Part shown: in pieces, positions 1-7,543 of the stretch | Numbering within the stretch: position 1 is the first letter of the stretch | Layout of the letters: each line of letters starts with the position of its first letter | Source of the DNA: Hyphomicrobiales bacterium | GTDB lineage: Bacteria; Pseudomonadota; Alphaproteobacteria; Rhizobiales; Beijerinckiaceae | Direction: 5' to 3' | Assembly (NCBI GenBank): GCA_028868735.1 | Contig: JAGWTW010000024.1 | Location: forward strand, 1 to 39,937 | Length of the DNA: 39,937 nt | The notes under the pieces: model-generated | Seen by the model: only the letters and a program-made list of their open reading frames with translations | What the model was told of the DNA's origin: nothing | Database searches by the model: none | Made by a program: the position numbers and the translations under genes

Positions 1-1095
1 GTCGTCGCGGCGGCGCGCGCGGCGGGCGCGCCTGTCAACATCGTCGACCGTCCGGCGTTCTGCGATTTCCAGTTCGGCGCGATCGTCAACCGCTCGCCGC
101 TCGTCGTGGCGATCTCGACCGGCGGCGCCGCGCCCGTGTTCGGTCAGGCGCTGCGCGCGCGCATCGAGACCATGCTGCCGCCGGGCTTCGCCGGCTGGGC
201 CGAGGCGGGGCGGCGCTGGCGCGATGCGCTGGCCGAACTGCCGTTCCGTACGCGACGAAAATTCTGGGAGGCGTTTTCGCAGCGCGCCCTGGCGGCGCCG
301 GACCGCGCGCCGTCGGACGAGGACCGCGCGGCGATCGTGCGCGAAGCAGGCGCGGCGTCGGCGGCGCCGGTGCGCGGCAAGGCGCTGCTGGTCGGCGCGG
401 GACCGGGCGATCCGGAACTCCTGACGCTGAAGGCCGTGCGCGCGCTGCAATCGGCCGATGTGGTGCTTTACGACGGCCTCGTCGGCCCCGCCATACTCGA
501 CATGGCGCGACGCGAGGCCGAGAAGATCGACGTCGGCAAAAGCGCCGCGCGCGCCTCGCCCCTTCAGGCCGAGATCACGGCGCGGCTTGTCGAACTGGTC
601 GCAGCCGGCAAGACCGTCGTGCGCCTGAAGGGGGGCGATCCGATGATCTTCGGCCGCGCGAACGAGGAGATTGCGGCGCTCGCCGCGGCGGGGTTGGATG
701 TCGAGATCGTTCCGGGCGTGACGGCGGCGAGCGGCGCGGCCGCGCAGCTTTTGTGCTCCCTGACCGACCGCGACCACGCGCCGCGGTTTCAGATCGTCAC
801 GGCGCATGGTCGGGACGGCGGCTTGCCGGACCTCGACTGGCGCGCGCTCGCCGATCCGCGAGCCTCTACGGCGATCTACATGGGAAGAACGGCGACGCGC
901 GCGCTGGCGGAGCGGCTGATGGCCGAGGGTCTGGCCGGCGAGACGCCCGTCGCGGTCGTCGATCGTGCGACCCGCGAGGATTTCCGGGCGCTTCGCTCCA
1001 CCCTCGCGCGGCTCGCGCAGGATTCCGAAGCGTTCGCGCCCAAAGGGCCGACTCTGCTCATTGTCGGCGCGGCGCTGGACGCCGTGCCCCGCTGA
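1..1095 (+). CDS. cysG: Siroheme synthase CysG, 5'-truncated by the window edge
   Basis: Multifunctional siroheme enzyme that methylates uroporphyrinogen III twice with SAM, then oxidises precorrin-2 and inserts iron, supplying the cofactor of sulfite and nitrite reductases. The reading frame is open from base 1, so the true start lies upstream; 364 residues are visible. The first ~120 residues are the end of the precorrin-2 dehydrogenase/ferrochelatase part (segment STGGAAPVFGQ near residue 39). The rest is the SAM uroporphyrinogen methyltransferase domain, with GAGPGDPELLTL, RLKGGDPMIFGR and VPGVTAASG in the expected order. The arrangement matches fused CysG rather than a stand-alone CobA. 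It converges on the KGG gene with a 17-base gap. Confidence 0.95.
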   Translation, partial: VVAAARAAGAPVNIVDRPAFCDFQFGAIVNRSPLVVAISTGGAAPVFGQALRARIETMLPPGFAGWAEAGRRWRDALAELPFRTRRKFWEAFSQRALAAPDRAPSDEDRAAIVREAGAASAAPVRGKALLVGAGPGDPELLTLKAVRALQSADVVLYDGLVGPAILDMARREAEKIDVGKSAARASPLQAEITARLVELVAAGKTVVRLKGGDPMIFGRANEEIAALAAAGLDVEIVPGVTAASGAAAQLLCSLTDRDHAPRFQIVTAHGRDGGLPDLDWRALADPRASTAIYMGRTATRALAERLMAEGLAGETPVAVVDRATREDFRALRSTLARLAQDSEAFAPKGPTLLIVGAALDAVPR

Positions 1096-1112
1096 CGAAC
1101 CTCGTCAACCCG

Positions 1113-1385
1113 CTATTCGGCCGCGTCGACCTTGCGGGCGTTGCGGTGTGATGCATGTCCACCCTTGCGTCCGGCTTCGGACGCCAGCGTATGGTTCTGC
1201 GAGAAGCTGCGCTTGGCGGGATCGACATGCGTGCCGCCCTTCCGGCCGGCGGCCGCCGCCAGCGCCGGATTTTGCGAGAAACTGCGTTTCTCGTTCGGCA
1301 CGCTCTCGCCGCCCTTGCGGGCGATTGCGCGTTGCTTCTCCGGGTCCATCGAAGCAAAACCGCGCGTGGATTTAGGCTTGTCCAT
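1113..1385 (-). CDS. KGG-repeat general stress protein
   Basis: A 90-residue, highly charged, hydrophilic protein with three KGG motifs (ARKGGESV, GRKGGTHV, GRKGGHAS), typical of the stress-induced KGG/YciG/con-10 family. The biochemical role of that family is poorly known; members are induced by starvation, desiccation or stationary phase. The middle and C-terminal parts are internal duplicates, each with RSFSQN followed by an Ala-rich helix and GRKGG. The ATG at 1385 follows AAGGAA about seven bases upstream. A perfect GGAAC-N16-CGTT EcfG-type promoter lies about 40 bases upstream, which puts this gene in the general stress regulon encoded 5 kb away. Confidence 0.9.
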   Translation of the reverse strand: MDKPKSTRGFASMDPEKQRAIARKGGESVPNEKRSFSQNPALAAAAGRKGGTHVDPAKRSFSQNHTLASEAGRKGGHASHRNARKVDAAE

Positions 1386-1426
1386 TAATGCGTTCCTTGT
1401 TCAGGTCACGATAAGCGACAATCGAC

Positions 1427-1451
1427 AACGCGCTGCTTCGCCAACGGTTCC
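1427..1451 (-). promoter_or_regulatory. EcfG-type promoter of the KGG stress gene
   Basis: Read on the minus strand, the -35 GGAAC (1451-1447) is followed by exactly 16 bases and then CGTT (1430-1427). This matches the published alphaproteobacterial EcfG consensus GGAAC-N16/17-CGTT without a mismatch. It sits 42 bases before the KGG start codon and points towards it. Confidence 0.85.
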
Positions 1452-1455
1452 GTCG

Positions 1456-1525
1456 AAAACGAGGCGAAACCTGCAAAACGAGGCAAAAAACAGAAATATT
1501 TCGCGGATTTTGCCGAAAACGACGC
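1456..1525. repeat. AT-rich segment with three spaced decamers
   Basis: AAAACGAGGC occurs at 1456-1465 and 1475-1484, and the variant AAAACGACGC at 1516-1525. A 10-base palindrome GAAATATTTC lies at 1493-1502. The stretch is far more AT-rich than its surroundings and lies just upstream of the KGG gene's EcfG promoter, so a regulator-binding or UP-like role is possible. No binding protein can be named. Confidence 0.4.
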
Positions 1526-1577
1526 AAATTCGAGCCCGAATATTGCGATTTTGCGTGTGAATGCTGTCAAGCTGCAG

Positions 1578-2558
1578 CTAATTGCTACGCTTGGCCTTGC
1601 CGACGCAGACGCGCGCGATCTCGGCGAGGACGGCGCGCTCGCCCTCGTCGAGTTCGTTGCGCATCAGCTTGTCCCAGAGGTTGACGCGCTTCATAGCCTG
1701 CGCCGCGCAGCCGCAGGCCGCCGCGCAGACCGGCTCGGCCGAGCCGGCGTCCGCGCATTGCCGCTCGCAGCTCGCGCGAAACGGCCGCTCGTCCGCCGGA
1801 CCGCCGGGAATCCCGAACGCCCAGACCGAAGCGGCGAGCAATCCGAAGAAGACCGGCTGGTGGACGAGATAGACGAGCAGGGAATGCCGGCCGCCGAAGG
1901 CGAGCGCACGCGCGGGCGGGCTCGACCCGGAGACCCGCGCCAGCAGCGCGCGCCCCCCGCGCGGGAGCGCGAAAGCCATCGCGCCGACGCCGGCCAGCAA
2001 GGCCGCCGCCCAGGGCAGCAGCGGCCGGAAGTCGTTGCTCATCGGCAGCGCGGCGCCGAGCCCGGTCCAGTCGCGCCATGGCCCGTCGAACGCGGGCGCG
2101 GCGACGAACGCCGGCAGCGCCGCCGCGAGAACGGCGGCGGCGATCGCGGCCGGCCAGGGCAGGAACAGAAAGGGCAGGGCGAGCAGGCTCGCCGCCGTAA
2201 TGCAATGCAGGACGCCGAACAGGATCGGGGCGTCCGGAAACAGGAACAGGCTTGCGGCGGTCACCAGCGCCGCCGCGCCGCCGACGATCGCGATCCGCCG
2301 CCAGTAGCCGCTCCAACCGAACGGCCTGCGCTGCGCGAGGACGAGGCTCGCCCCGGCGATGAACAGGAACGCGCAGGCGATCGCATGGCTGAACAGCCGC
2401 ATCTGCGGCGTGAACGGAACATCCGGCGCGATATAGCCGAAATGCGCGAGGTCCCAGGTGAAATGGTAGGCGAACATGGCGACCAGCGCAGCGCCGCGCG
2501 CCATGTCGACGACGGGCAGGCGTCCGGTCGGCGGCGCCGCCGGCAGGCTTTCGCTCAT
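1578..2558 (-). CDS. DUF1624 / HGSNAT-like membrane acyltransferase
   Basis: A 326-residue polytopic membrane protein of the heparan-alpha-glucosaminide N-acetyltransferase catalytic-domain family (DUF1624). These enzymes are thought to pass acetyl groups across the membrane to sugar acceptors; the bacterial substrate is unknown. The N-terminal VVDMARGAALVAMFAYHFTWD is the family signature, with the conserved His in the first transmembrane segment. About seven or eight hydrophobic segments follow up to residue ~250. The last 70 residues are soluble and contain six cysteines in CERQC...CAAACGC, then a Leu-rich tail. Its ATG overlaps the TGA of the upstream exported-protein gene (ATGA), so the pair is probably translationally coupled. 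Confidence 0.85.
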   Translation of the reverse strand: MSESLPAAPPTGRLPVVDMARGAALVAMFAYHFTWDLAHFGYIAPDVPFTPQMRLFSHAIACAFLFIAGASLVLAQRRPFGWSGYWRRIAIVGGAAALVTAASLFLFPDAPILFGVLHCITAASLLALPFLFLPWPAAIAAAVLAAALPAFVAAPAFDGPWRDWTGLGAALPMSNDFRPLLPWAAALLAGVGAMAFALPRGGRALLARVSGSSPPARALAFGGRHSLLVYLVHQPVFFGLLAASVWAFGIPGGPADERPFRASCERQCADAGSAEPVCAAACGCAAQAMKRVNLWDKLMRNELDEGERAVLAEIARVCVGKAKRSN

Positions 2559-3520
2559 TGCGCCGGCGCGGCCGAGAACCGGCCGAACGACATGTCCGGC
2601 GCGCTCGTGTTGTGGCGCGAGACGACGCGCCGCCCCGCCCGGAACTCGGTCGCCTGCGCGCCCGCAAACTCCATGATCCCGGTCTCCCGCCAGGCCGCGT
2701 CGCCCTTGGCGCGCCAGGCCGCGCGCGCGACGTCGGCGTTGGTCTCGGTGGAGAACATCGAGCGCATGGAGGCGAACGGCAGGTCGGCGGGCAGCGCGCC
2801 GTCGAAGGCGACGTCGAGCGACACGTGCTCCTGGTCGATCGCCTGCACGGTTACTTTCGCTGCGCCGCCGCGCCGGAACGAAAGCGTAAAGGCTTTCGCG
2901 GCCGGATCGAAGGCGATCTCCTTCAGGTCGACGATCGGGCGGCCCTGCGTCTCGACCGGGCCGATCAGGAAGGACGAGCCATAGGCCGTCCAGCGCATGT
3001 CGGCGAAAGGCAGGGGGCGTATCCGCCAGTAGCCGTCGGGCGGATAGAGGACGAGAAACTCCTCCGCGCGCTCGCGGTAGCGCATCCAGAGCTGGAGGAC
3101 GTCGATCCTGTCGAACGTCCTGTCGCCGACGCGCACCGGCGTCGCCGGCGGCCGCCAGAAATCCGGCAGCCTGTAGCCCACGAGCTGCAGGTCCGGCGTC
3201 TCGTACAGCGTGACGCGCTGCCCGTTGCCGGCGAAACTCAGGCTCGTCTGGAACGCGCAGCTCGAGAAATCGGGCGCGTAGAGATCCTTGCCGATCGTGC
3301 CGATATAGGCCGGATGGATCGCCTGCACGCGAAAGGCGCGCACGGCGGCGGCGGCGAAATCGATCTCGACATTGTCCTTTTCCGCGCAGACGTCGGGCGT
3401 CGAGAGATTGCGCACCTCGACCGCAAGCTCGTCGCGCGCCGGCTGCGCGCGCGCGGGCGCGGCGACGAGCGGCGGCAAGGCGAGGGCGGCGAAGGCGGCG
3501 AGCAAAAAGCGAAAGCGCAT
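2555..3520 (-). CDS. Exported protein of unknown function
   Basis: A 321-residue protein with a clear Sec signal peptide (MRFRFLLAAFAALALPP, probable cleavage after APARA). The mature part is a soluble, beta-rich periplasmic protein without a motif I recognise. It has two or three cysteines (DVCAEKDN, SSCAF) and aromatic-rich stretches such as LPDFWRPP and YPPDGYWRI. I chose the start at 3520 because it places the signal peptide at the N-terminus; an in-frame alternative at 3559 would bury it, and neither has a strong ribosome site. Overlap with the DUF1624 gene suggests that the two proteins act together at the envelope, but this is inference. Confidence 0.75.
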   Translation of the reverse strand: MRFRFLLAAFAALALPPLVAAPARAQPARDELAVEVRNLSTPDVCAEKDNVEIDFAAAAVRAFRVQAIHPAYIGTIGKDLYAPDFSSCAFQTSLSFAGNGQRVTLYETPDLQLVGYRLPDFWRPPATPVRVGDRTFDRIDVLQLWMRYRERAEEFLVLYPPDGYWRIRPLPFADMRWTAYGSSFLIGPVETQGRPIVDLKEIAFDPAAKAFTLSFRRGGAAKVTVQAIDQEHVSLDVAFDGALPADLPFASMRSMFSTETNADVARAAWRAKGDAAWRETGIMEFAGAQATEFRAGRRVVSRHNTSAPDMSFGRFSAAPAQ

Positions 3521-3661
3521 GGAGGTCCGATCATGGAGGCGGCGCGCACCATAGAGCAAAGACCGAAAGAGGAAAGCAGCCGCGCGCCGGGATTCCCCTC
3601 CCGCGCAAAAGGCGCTAGAAGGAGATTGCGGCGTTTGCGAGCCCTCGGGCCCGCGCCCGGC

Positions 3662-3736
3662 GCGGGCGTAGTTCAGTGGTAGAACGACAGCTTCCCAAGC
3701 TGTATGTCGTGAGTTCGATTCTCATCGCCCGCTCCA
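3662..3736 (+). tRNA. tRNA-Gly(CCC)
   Basis: Full cloverleaf: acceptor stem GCGGGCG/CGCCCGC, D arm with GTTCAGTGGTAGAAC, anticodon stem ACAGC/GCTGT with loop TTCCCAA (anticodon CCC at 3694-3696), T arm with GTTCGATT, and an encoded 3' CCA at 3734-3736. It reads glycine GGG codons. Confidence 0.96.
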
Positions 3737-3790
3737 ATCAGTCGCTCGATCTTCCGCGGTCCGGGACGAGCGCCTGCGCAGCATCGCGCC

Positions 3791-4768
3791 TCAGGCGGTC
3801 GAGCCCGCCCGGTAGATTTCGCCGAACGCCGATCGCGGCGCGGCCGATGCGCCGACATAGCCCTGCGAGGGAACGAGCCGCGCCTTCAATTGCGGCTGCG
3901 CGACCATGAGGTCGTGGACCTTCTCGAGGTTGAAAAACGGAATCGAGGGATAGAGGTGATGTTCGAGATGGCGGTTGACGTTGCCGGGCGCGAGCAGGAA
4001 GCGTTCGAGCGCGCCCGCGTCGATCGTCCGCGATTGCAGGATTTCGTCCTGCTCGTCCATGCGCCCCGCATGTTCCGAATAGCCGCGCGCGCGAAGAATG
4101 ACCTGGAGGACCGAGAACAGCGGGACGATCCAGTAGAGGACGACGGGCTTCCACAGGTCGAACCAGGCGACGAGGCTGACGGCGACGAGCAGGAAGGACA
4201 GGAATTCCGCGCGCTCCGTCCACCAGCCCGCGCCTTTCTCCCGGAAGATGCCGAGCACGCCGAACTTGCCGGTCCGTCGCAGATAGTTCGGGATGCTCAG
4301 GAAGCAGAGATCGGCGGCGAGCGTCTTCGCCAGGCCGCCGAGCGAGGCCGGCGCGGTATTGTCCGGCAGGTCGGGGTCGGCCTGCGTATTGGCGTATCGG
4401 TGGTGGGCGAGGTGGTTTGCCCGATAGCGCCGCATGCTCACCGAAAACGGAAAGGCGCAGAACAGGGCGCCGACGAGGTCGTTGAGCTTCCTGTTGGCGC
4501 TGAGGCTGTAATGGGCGGCGTCGTGCAGCATGACGAGCAGCGCATGCTGGCGGGTCGCGATGACGACGACGCAGAGGGCGGTCACGAGCCAGGAGCCGGA
4601 CCATACGCCGAGGGCCGCGCAGGCGCCGATCGCGGCCCATTGCGCCGCGATGAACGCCATCGAGCGCGGAAAGGAGCGGGCCGACAAACGCTTGATCGTG
4701 CGCGCGGGCAGGCGCGCGGCGGCCGATGCCTCCGGGGCCGACGCCCCCTCCAACGCTGACGCGGACAA
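3791..4768 (-). CDS. Membrane fatty acid desaturase
   Basis: Di-iron integral membrane desaturase that introduces a double bond into an acyl chain, or modifies a related lipid. All three His boxes are present: HDAAH (about residues 82-86), HLAHH (119-123) and HLEHH (267-271), with hydrophobic segments between them in the usual order. The frame stays open to 4873, but no ATG occurs upstream of the first membrane helix. TTG at 4768 has GAGG seven bases before it; TTG at 4831 or 4753 is also possible, so the N-terminus is uncertain. It is divergent from a TetR regulator with a shared palindrome, a typical layout for local repression. Regiospecificity cannot be read from sequence. Confidence 0.88.
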   Translation of the reverse strand: MSASALEGASAPEASAAARLPARTIKRLSARSFPRSMAFIAAQWAAIGACAALGVWSGSWLVTALCVVVIATRQHALLVMLHDAAHYSLSANRKLNDLVGALFCAFPFSVSMRRYRANHLAHHRYANTQADPDLPDNTAPASLGGLAKTLAADLCFLSIPNYLRRTGKFGVLGIFREKGAGWWTERAEFLSFLLVAVSLVAWFDLWKPVVLYWIVPLFSVLQVILRARGYSEHAGRMDEQDEILQSRTIDAGALERFLLAPGNVNRHLEHHLYPSIPFFNLEKVHDLMVAQPQLKARLVPSQGYVGASAAPRSAFGEIYRAGSTA

Positions 4769-4867
4769 AACAGGCCTCGAGGAACGATAGCTAACGAACG
4801 ACGACCATAAACCTCTGTGCGGCGGGCGCAATCTTTCGGCGCGTCCCCGGCGCAGGGTTTGACGCCG

Positions 4868-4883
4868 TACCAACCGGTCGGTA
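4868..4883. promoter_or_regulatory. Probable TetR operator between desaturase and regulator
   Basis: TACCAACCGGTCGGTA is an inverted repeat with 14 of 16 positions symmetric, ending 10 bases before the TetR start codon. Its length and ACC-N-ACCGGT-N-GGT form are typical of TetR-family operators. It is well placed to repress the regulator itself and the divergent desaturase. Confidence 0.65.
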
Positions 4884-4893
4884 ATGCTTTGTC

Positions 4894-5511
4894 ATGGCCG
4901 CGCCCCCCCATCCGCGCTCCACGCGCGAAAAGCTTCTGGACGCCGCGTTGGCGACGATCCGCGCCAGGGGCTATGCGGCGACGACCGTCGAGGAAATCTG
5001 CGCGGCCGCCGGCGTCACCAAGGGCGCATTCTTCCATCATTTTCGAAACAAGGAAGATCTGGGCGTCGCCGCCGCGGACCATTGGTCGGCGACGACGTCG
5101 GACTACTTTCGGACTGCGGACTTTCATCGCCACGCCGATCCGCTGGACCGCATTCTCGGCTATGTGGATCTACGCAGGCAGCTCGTGCGCGGCGCGCTGG
5201 CGGACTTCACGTGTCTCGTCGGCACGATGGCGCAGGAAGTCTATCAATCGCATCCGGCCATTCGCGATGCGTGCGGACGTTCGATTTCCGCCCACGCCGC
5301 GACGCTCGAGGCCGATATGGAAGCGGCGATTGCGGCGCGCGCGCCGGATTGCAATGTGACAGCGAAATCCCTTGCGCTTCACACGCAGGCCGTGATCCAG
5401 GGCGCGTTCATTCTCGCCAAAGCCACCGGCGACGTCGCGACGGCCGCAGACCAGATCGACCATCTGCGCCGCTATCTCGCCTTGCTGTTCTCGGTCCCGA
5501 CCGGGGCGTGA
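4894..5511 (+). CDS. TetR/AcrR family transcriptional regulator
   Basis: A 205-residue one-component repressor. The N-terminal helix-turn-helix spans about residues 8-55 and shows the family pattern REKLLDAA, TTVEEICAAAGVTKGAFFHHF and NKEDL. The C-terminal helical domain (60-200) would bind an effector, probably an acyl-CoA or lipid judging from the neighbouring desaturase (inference). It is divergent from the desaturase and has a palindrome immediately upstream, suggesting autoregulation. It converges on phyR with a 5-base gap. Confidence 0.92.
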   Translation: MAAPPHPRSTREKLLDAALATIRARGYAATTVEEICAAAGVTKGAFFHHFRNKEDLGVAAADHWSATTSDYFRTADFHRHADPLDRILGYVDLRRQLVRGALADFTCLVGTMAQEVYQSHPAIRDACGRSISAHAATLEADMEAAIAARAPDCNVTAKSLALHTQAVIQGAFILAKATGDVATAADQIDHLRRYLALLFSVPTGA

Positions 5512-5516
5512 GGCTG

Positions 5517-6314
5517 TTATGCCGCCACGTGATCGGGCGAGGGGACCCGCGCGCCGAAGAACAGCGCCTGGCTGATCACCGCGCGCACCGTATCCTCGCG
5601 GAAAGGCTTGGAGATGAGGAAGGTCGGCTCCGGCCGCTGTCCGGTCAGCAGCGATTCGGGATACGCCGTAATGAAGATGACCGGCGTCTCGAACCCGCGC
5701 AGGATATCGTTGACCGCATCGAGGCCCGACGATCCGTCGGCGAGCCTGATGTCGGCGAGCACGAGGCCAGGCCGCAGCTCGTTCGCCATACGCACAGCCT
5801 CGTCCCGCGTGCGCGCATTGCCGACGCAGCGATGTCCGAGACCCTCGACCAGAGCTTCGAGATCCATGGCGATGATCGGCTCGTCCTCGATCACGAGAAC
5901 GGTGGAGCACACCTGCGCGGCGACCTCCCTCCCGGCTTCTGTGATCAGATTGGACAATTCTCGATCGCTGACCTCGAGGATTTCGGCGGTCTGATCCGGA
6001 GAAAACCCTTCGACGGCCGTGAGAAGGAACGCCTGACGGGGGAGCGGCGTTATGGCTCCGAGGCGCTTCTCGGCGAGCGAAATCGACGGCTGGGGCGCCT
6101 CCCCGTTGAGGGGCATCGCGTTCCAGATGCGGGAGAAGATTCGATAGGCTTCGAGCCGGGAATCGGCGTCGCGGTCGAACATGTCCGGCTCGGCCACCAG
6201 CGCTTCCAGCATCGCCATCACGTAAGCGTCGCCGCTCGACTGGCTTCCTGAAAGGGCCCGCGCATACCGGCGCAGGTAGGGAAGGTGCGGCGCGATCAGG
6301 GACGAAAGAGACAT
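5517..6314 (-). CDS. phyR: General stress response regulator PhyR
   Basis: Anti-anti-sigma response regulator of 265 residues. Residues 1-130 form a sigma-like domain that mimics EcfG (start LIAPHLPYLRRYARALSGS; region-4-like LPRQAFLLTAVEGFS). Residues 138-255 are a receiver with acidic pair E143-D144, phospho-acceptor D188 in LVLADIRL, T217 in FITAYPE and K236. In this family, phosphorylation exposes the sigma-like domain, which captures NepR and frees EcfG. It is divergent from nepR-ecfG, with a GGAAC-N16-AGTT element upstream on its own strand. The usual partner kinase (PhyK, HWE type) is not in this window. Confidence 0.97.
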   Translation of the reverse strand: MSLSSLIAPHLPYLRRYARALSGSQSSGDAYVMAMLEALVAEPDMFDRDADSRLEAYRIFSRIWNAMPLNGEAPQPSISLAEKRLGAITPLPRQAFLLTAVEGFSPDQTAEILEVSDRELSNLITEAGREVAAQVCSTVLVIEDEPIIAMDLEALVEGLGHRCVGNARTRDEAVRMANELRPGLVLADIRLADGSSGLDAVNDILRGFETPVIFITAYPESLLTGQRPEPTFLISKPFREDTVRAVISQALFFGARVPSPDHVAA

Positions 6315-6351
6315 GAGGCCTCGCTTGCAGCGGGGTGGGAGCTTGGCATTA

Positions 6352-6376
6352 AACTCCGGTTAAGCAGGCCGGTTCC
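6352..6376 (-). promoter_or_regulatory. Putative EcfG promoter of phyR
   Basis: On the minus strand, GGAAC (6376-6372), 16 bases, then AGTT (6355-6352). The -35 is perfect and the -10 keeps GTT of CGTT. It lies 38 bases before the phyR start, consistent with the positive feedback common in this circuit. Confidence 0.6.
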
Positions 6377-6405
6377 CGGTCCGACAAAAAAAACATGTCA
6401 CGTGC

Positions 6406-6430
6406 GGAACTATTTTTTTTGGAGCGTGTT
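6406..6430 (+). promoter_or_regulatory. Putative EcfG promoter of nepR-ecfG
   Basis: GGAAC (6406-6410), 16 bases that include an eight-T run, then TGTT (6427-6430). It is oriented towards nepR, 53 bases before its start. One mismatch to the CGTT consensus. Autoregulation of nepR-ecfG by EcfG is the normal arrangement in alphaproteobacteria. Confidence 0.7.
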
Positions 6431-6483
6431 CATCGCGCAGGTGCATGCCGGCCGCTAGGGGCCATCGGTGGGAAGGGCATTCT

Positions 6484-6726
6484 ATGACAGATAAACCCGG
6501 CAAGCGTACGCCCTCGCTTGATCCGTCGATCCAGATGCACCTCGGGCGGCGACTTCGATCGATCTTCGAGGAAGTCGCGAGCGAACCCGTCCCCGACCGC
6601 TTCCTTAATCTTCTGGATCAACTCGAGAAGGCCGGCGCAGACGAGTCGGTGCGGCCCGAGCGAGCGCCCGGCTCGCGGCATTCGGAGCAACTGACGCCAA
6701 CCGAGACGGCCGGCCCCTCGAAATGA
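6484..6726 (+). CDS. nepR: Anti-sigma factor NepR
   Basis: An 80-residue NepR. The conserved core (about residues 14-48: MHLGRRLRSIFEEV, then PVPDRFLNLLDQLE) carries the two helices that clamp EcfG, or the PhyR sigma-like domain when PhyR is phosphorylated. The tails are polar and probably disordered, as is usual. The start at 6484 follows GGAAGG; an upstream in-frame start at 6445 lacks support and lies too near the promoter. Its stop overlaps the ecfG start (ATGA at 6723-6726), which would couple the synthesis of the two partners. Confidence 0.95.
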   Translation: MTDKPGKRTPSLDPSIQMHLGRRLRSIFEEVASEPVPDRFLNLLDQLEKAGADESVRPERAPGSRHSEQLTPTETAGPSK

Positions 6727-7286
6727 CGGCGATCCCTTCCCCGAGCTTCAAGGCGGGACTTCTTGCGGAAATCCCGACCCTTCGGGCGTTCGCGCTGTCC
6801 CTCACGGGCTCCGGCGACCGCGCCGACGACCTCGTCCAGGACGCTCTGGTCAAGGCTTGGGGCGCCTCCGCCTCGTTTACCGAAGGCACTTCGTTGCGCG
6901 CGTGGCTGTTCACAATCGCCCGCAATACCTTCTATTCAAATCATCGAAAGAGCCGCCGCGAGGTGCAGGACGTGGATGGCGTCGCGGCCGCCCGTCTGGT
7001 CTCAAATCCCGAACAGATCGGTCATCTCGATCTCGCCGATTTCAGAACGGCGCTCGCATCCGTGCCCGACGACCAGCGTGAAGCGCTCATTCTGGTGGGC
7101 GCTTCCGGCTTTTCCTATGAAGAAGCGGCCGAGATCTGCGGTTGCGCGGTTGGAACGATCAAGAGTCGCGTCAATCGTGCGCGCCAGAAGCTGATGGAGA
7201 TCCTTTCGCTGTCGTCATCGGAAGATTTCAACGGCGACTTCTTCGGATCCAACCAGAACGAGATCCGGTCGGTTTCCTCCCGCTAG
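6723..7286 (+). CDS. ecfG: General stress ECF sigma factor EcfG
   Basis: A 187-residue ECF15-type sigma factor that directs RNA polymerase to GGAAC-N16/17-CGTT promoters. The sigma-2 domain covers about residues 12-82 (DRADDLVQDALVKAW; SLRAWLFTIARNTFYS). The sigma-4 domain covers about 118-172 (LASVPDDQREALILV; FSYEEAAEICGCAVGTIKSR, the promoter -35 reader). A polar 20-residue tail follows. It is co-transcribed with nepR through a 4-base overlap. The locus order phyR <-> nepR-ecfG identifies it as the principal EcfG rather than another ECF. Confidence 0.96.
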   Translation: MTAIPSPSFKAGLLAEIPTLRAFALSLTGSGDRADDLVQDALVKAWGASASFTEGTSLRAWLFTIARNTFYSNHRKSRREVQDVDGVAAARLVSNPEQIGHLDLADFRTALASVPDDQREALILVGASGFSYEEAAEICGCAVGTIKSRVNRARQKLMEILSLSSSEDFNGDFFGSNQNEIRSVSSR

Positions 7287-7315
7287 ACGTCATTGAAATA
7301 AGACGTGCGCATCGG

Positions 7316-7341
7316 GGTCGCCCCGCCCCCCTGGGGCGACC
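7316..7341 (+). terminator. Hairpin after ecfG, possible terminator
   Basis: GGTCGCCCC and GGGGCGACC form a perfect 9-bp stem with an 8-base C-rich loop, 29 bases after the ecfG stop. No T tract follows, so termination would be inefficient or factor-aided. The rest of 7287-7543 shows no convincing gene. Confidence 0.4.
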
Positions 7342-7543
7342 TGCGTCGAGCTACGTCATGATGCGCTCGGACGGTGATCGGTCGCGCCGGGCCCCCAGCC
7401 CGGGGAAACCGACGCTCGACGCATTGTTCTCATTGTCACAACTCGCGCCTGCTCCGGCCATCCGTCGTTTTCGAGGGGTCGATTGCGAGGCCGCCTGACC
7501 GGCGTTAAGCCGGTAGGGTGAGCCCCACGCAAGCCCGGGACCC

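Noticed and set aside
1551..2984. 477-residue plus-strand frame across the DUF1624 and exported-protein genes
   Set aside because: Spans two real minus-strand genes; composition is typical of antisense.
7358..7498. 46-codon frame between ecfG and the NarL-type regulator
   Set aside because: No ribosome site or recognisable feature; consistent with chance in GC-rich DNA.
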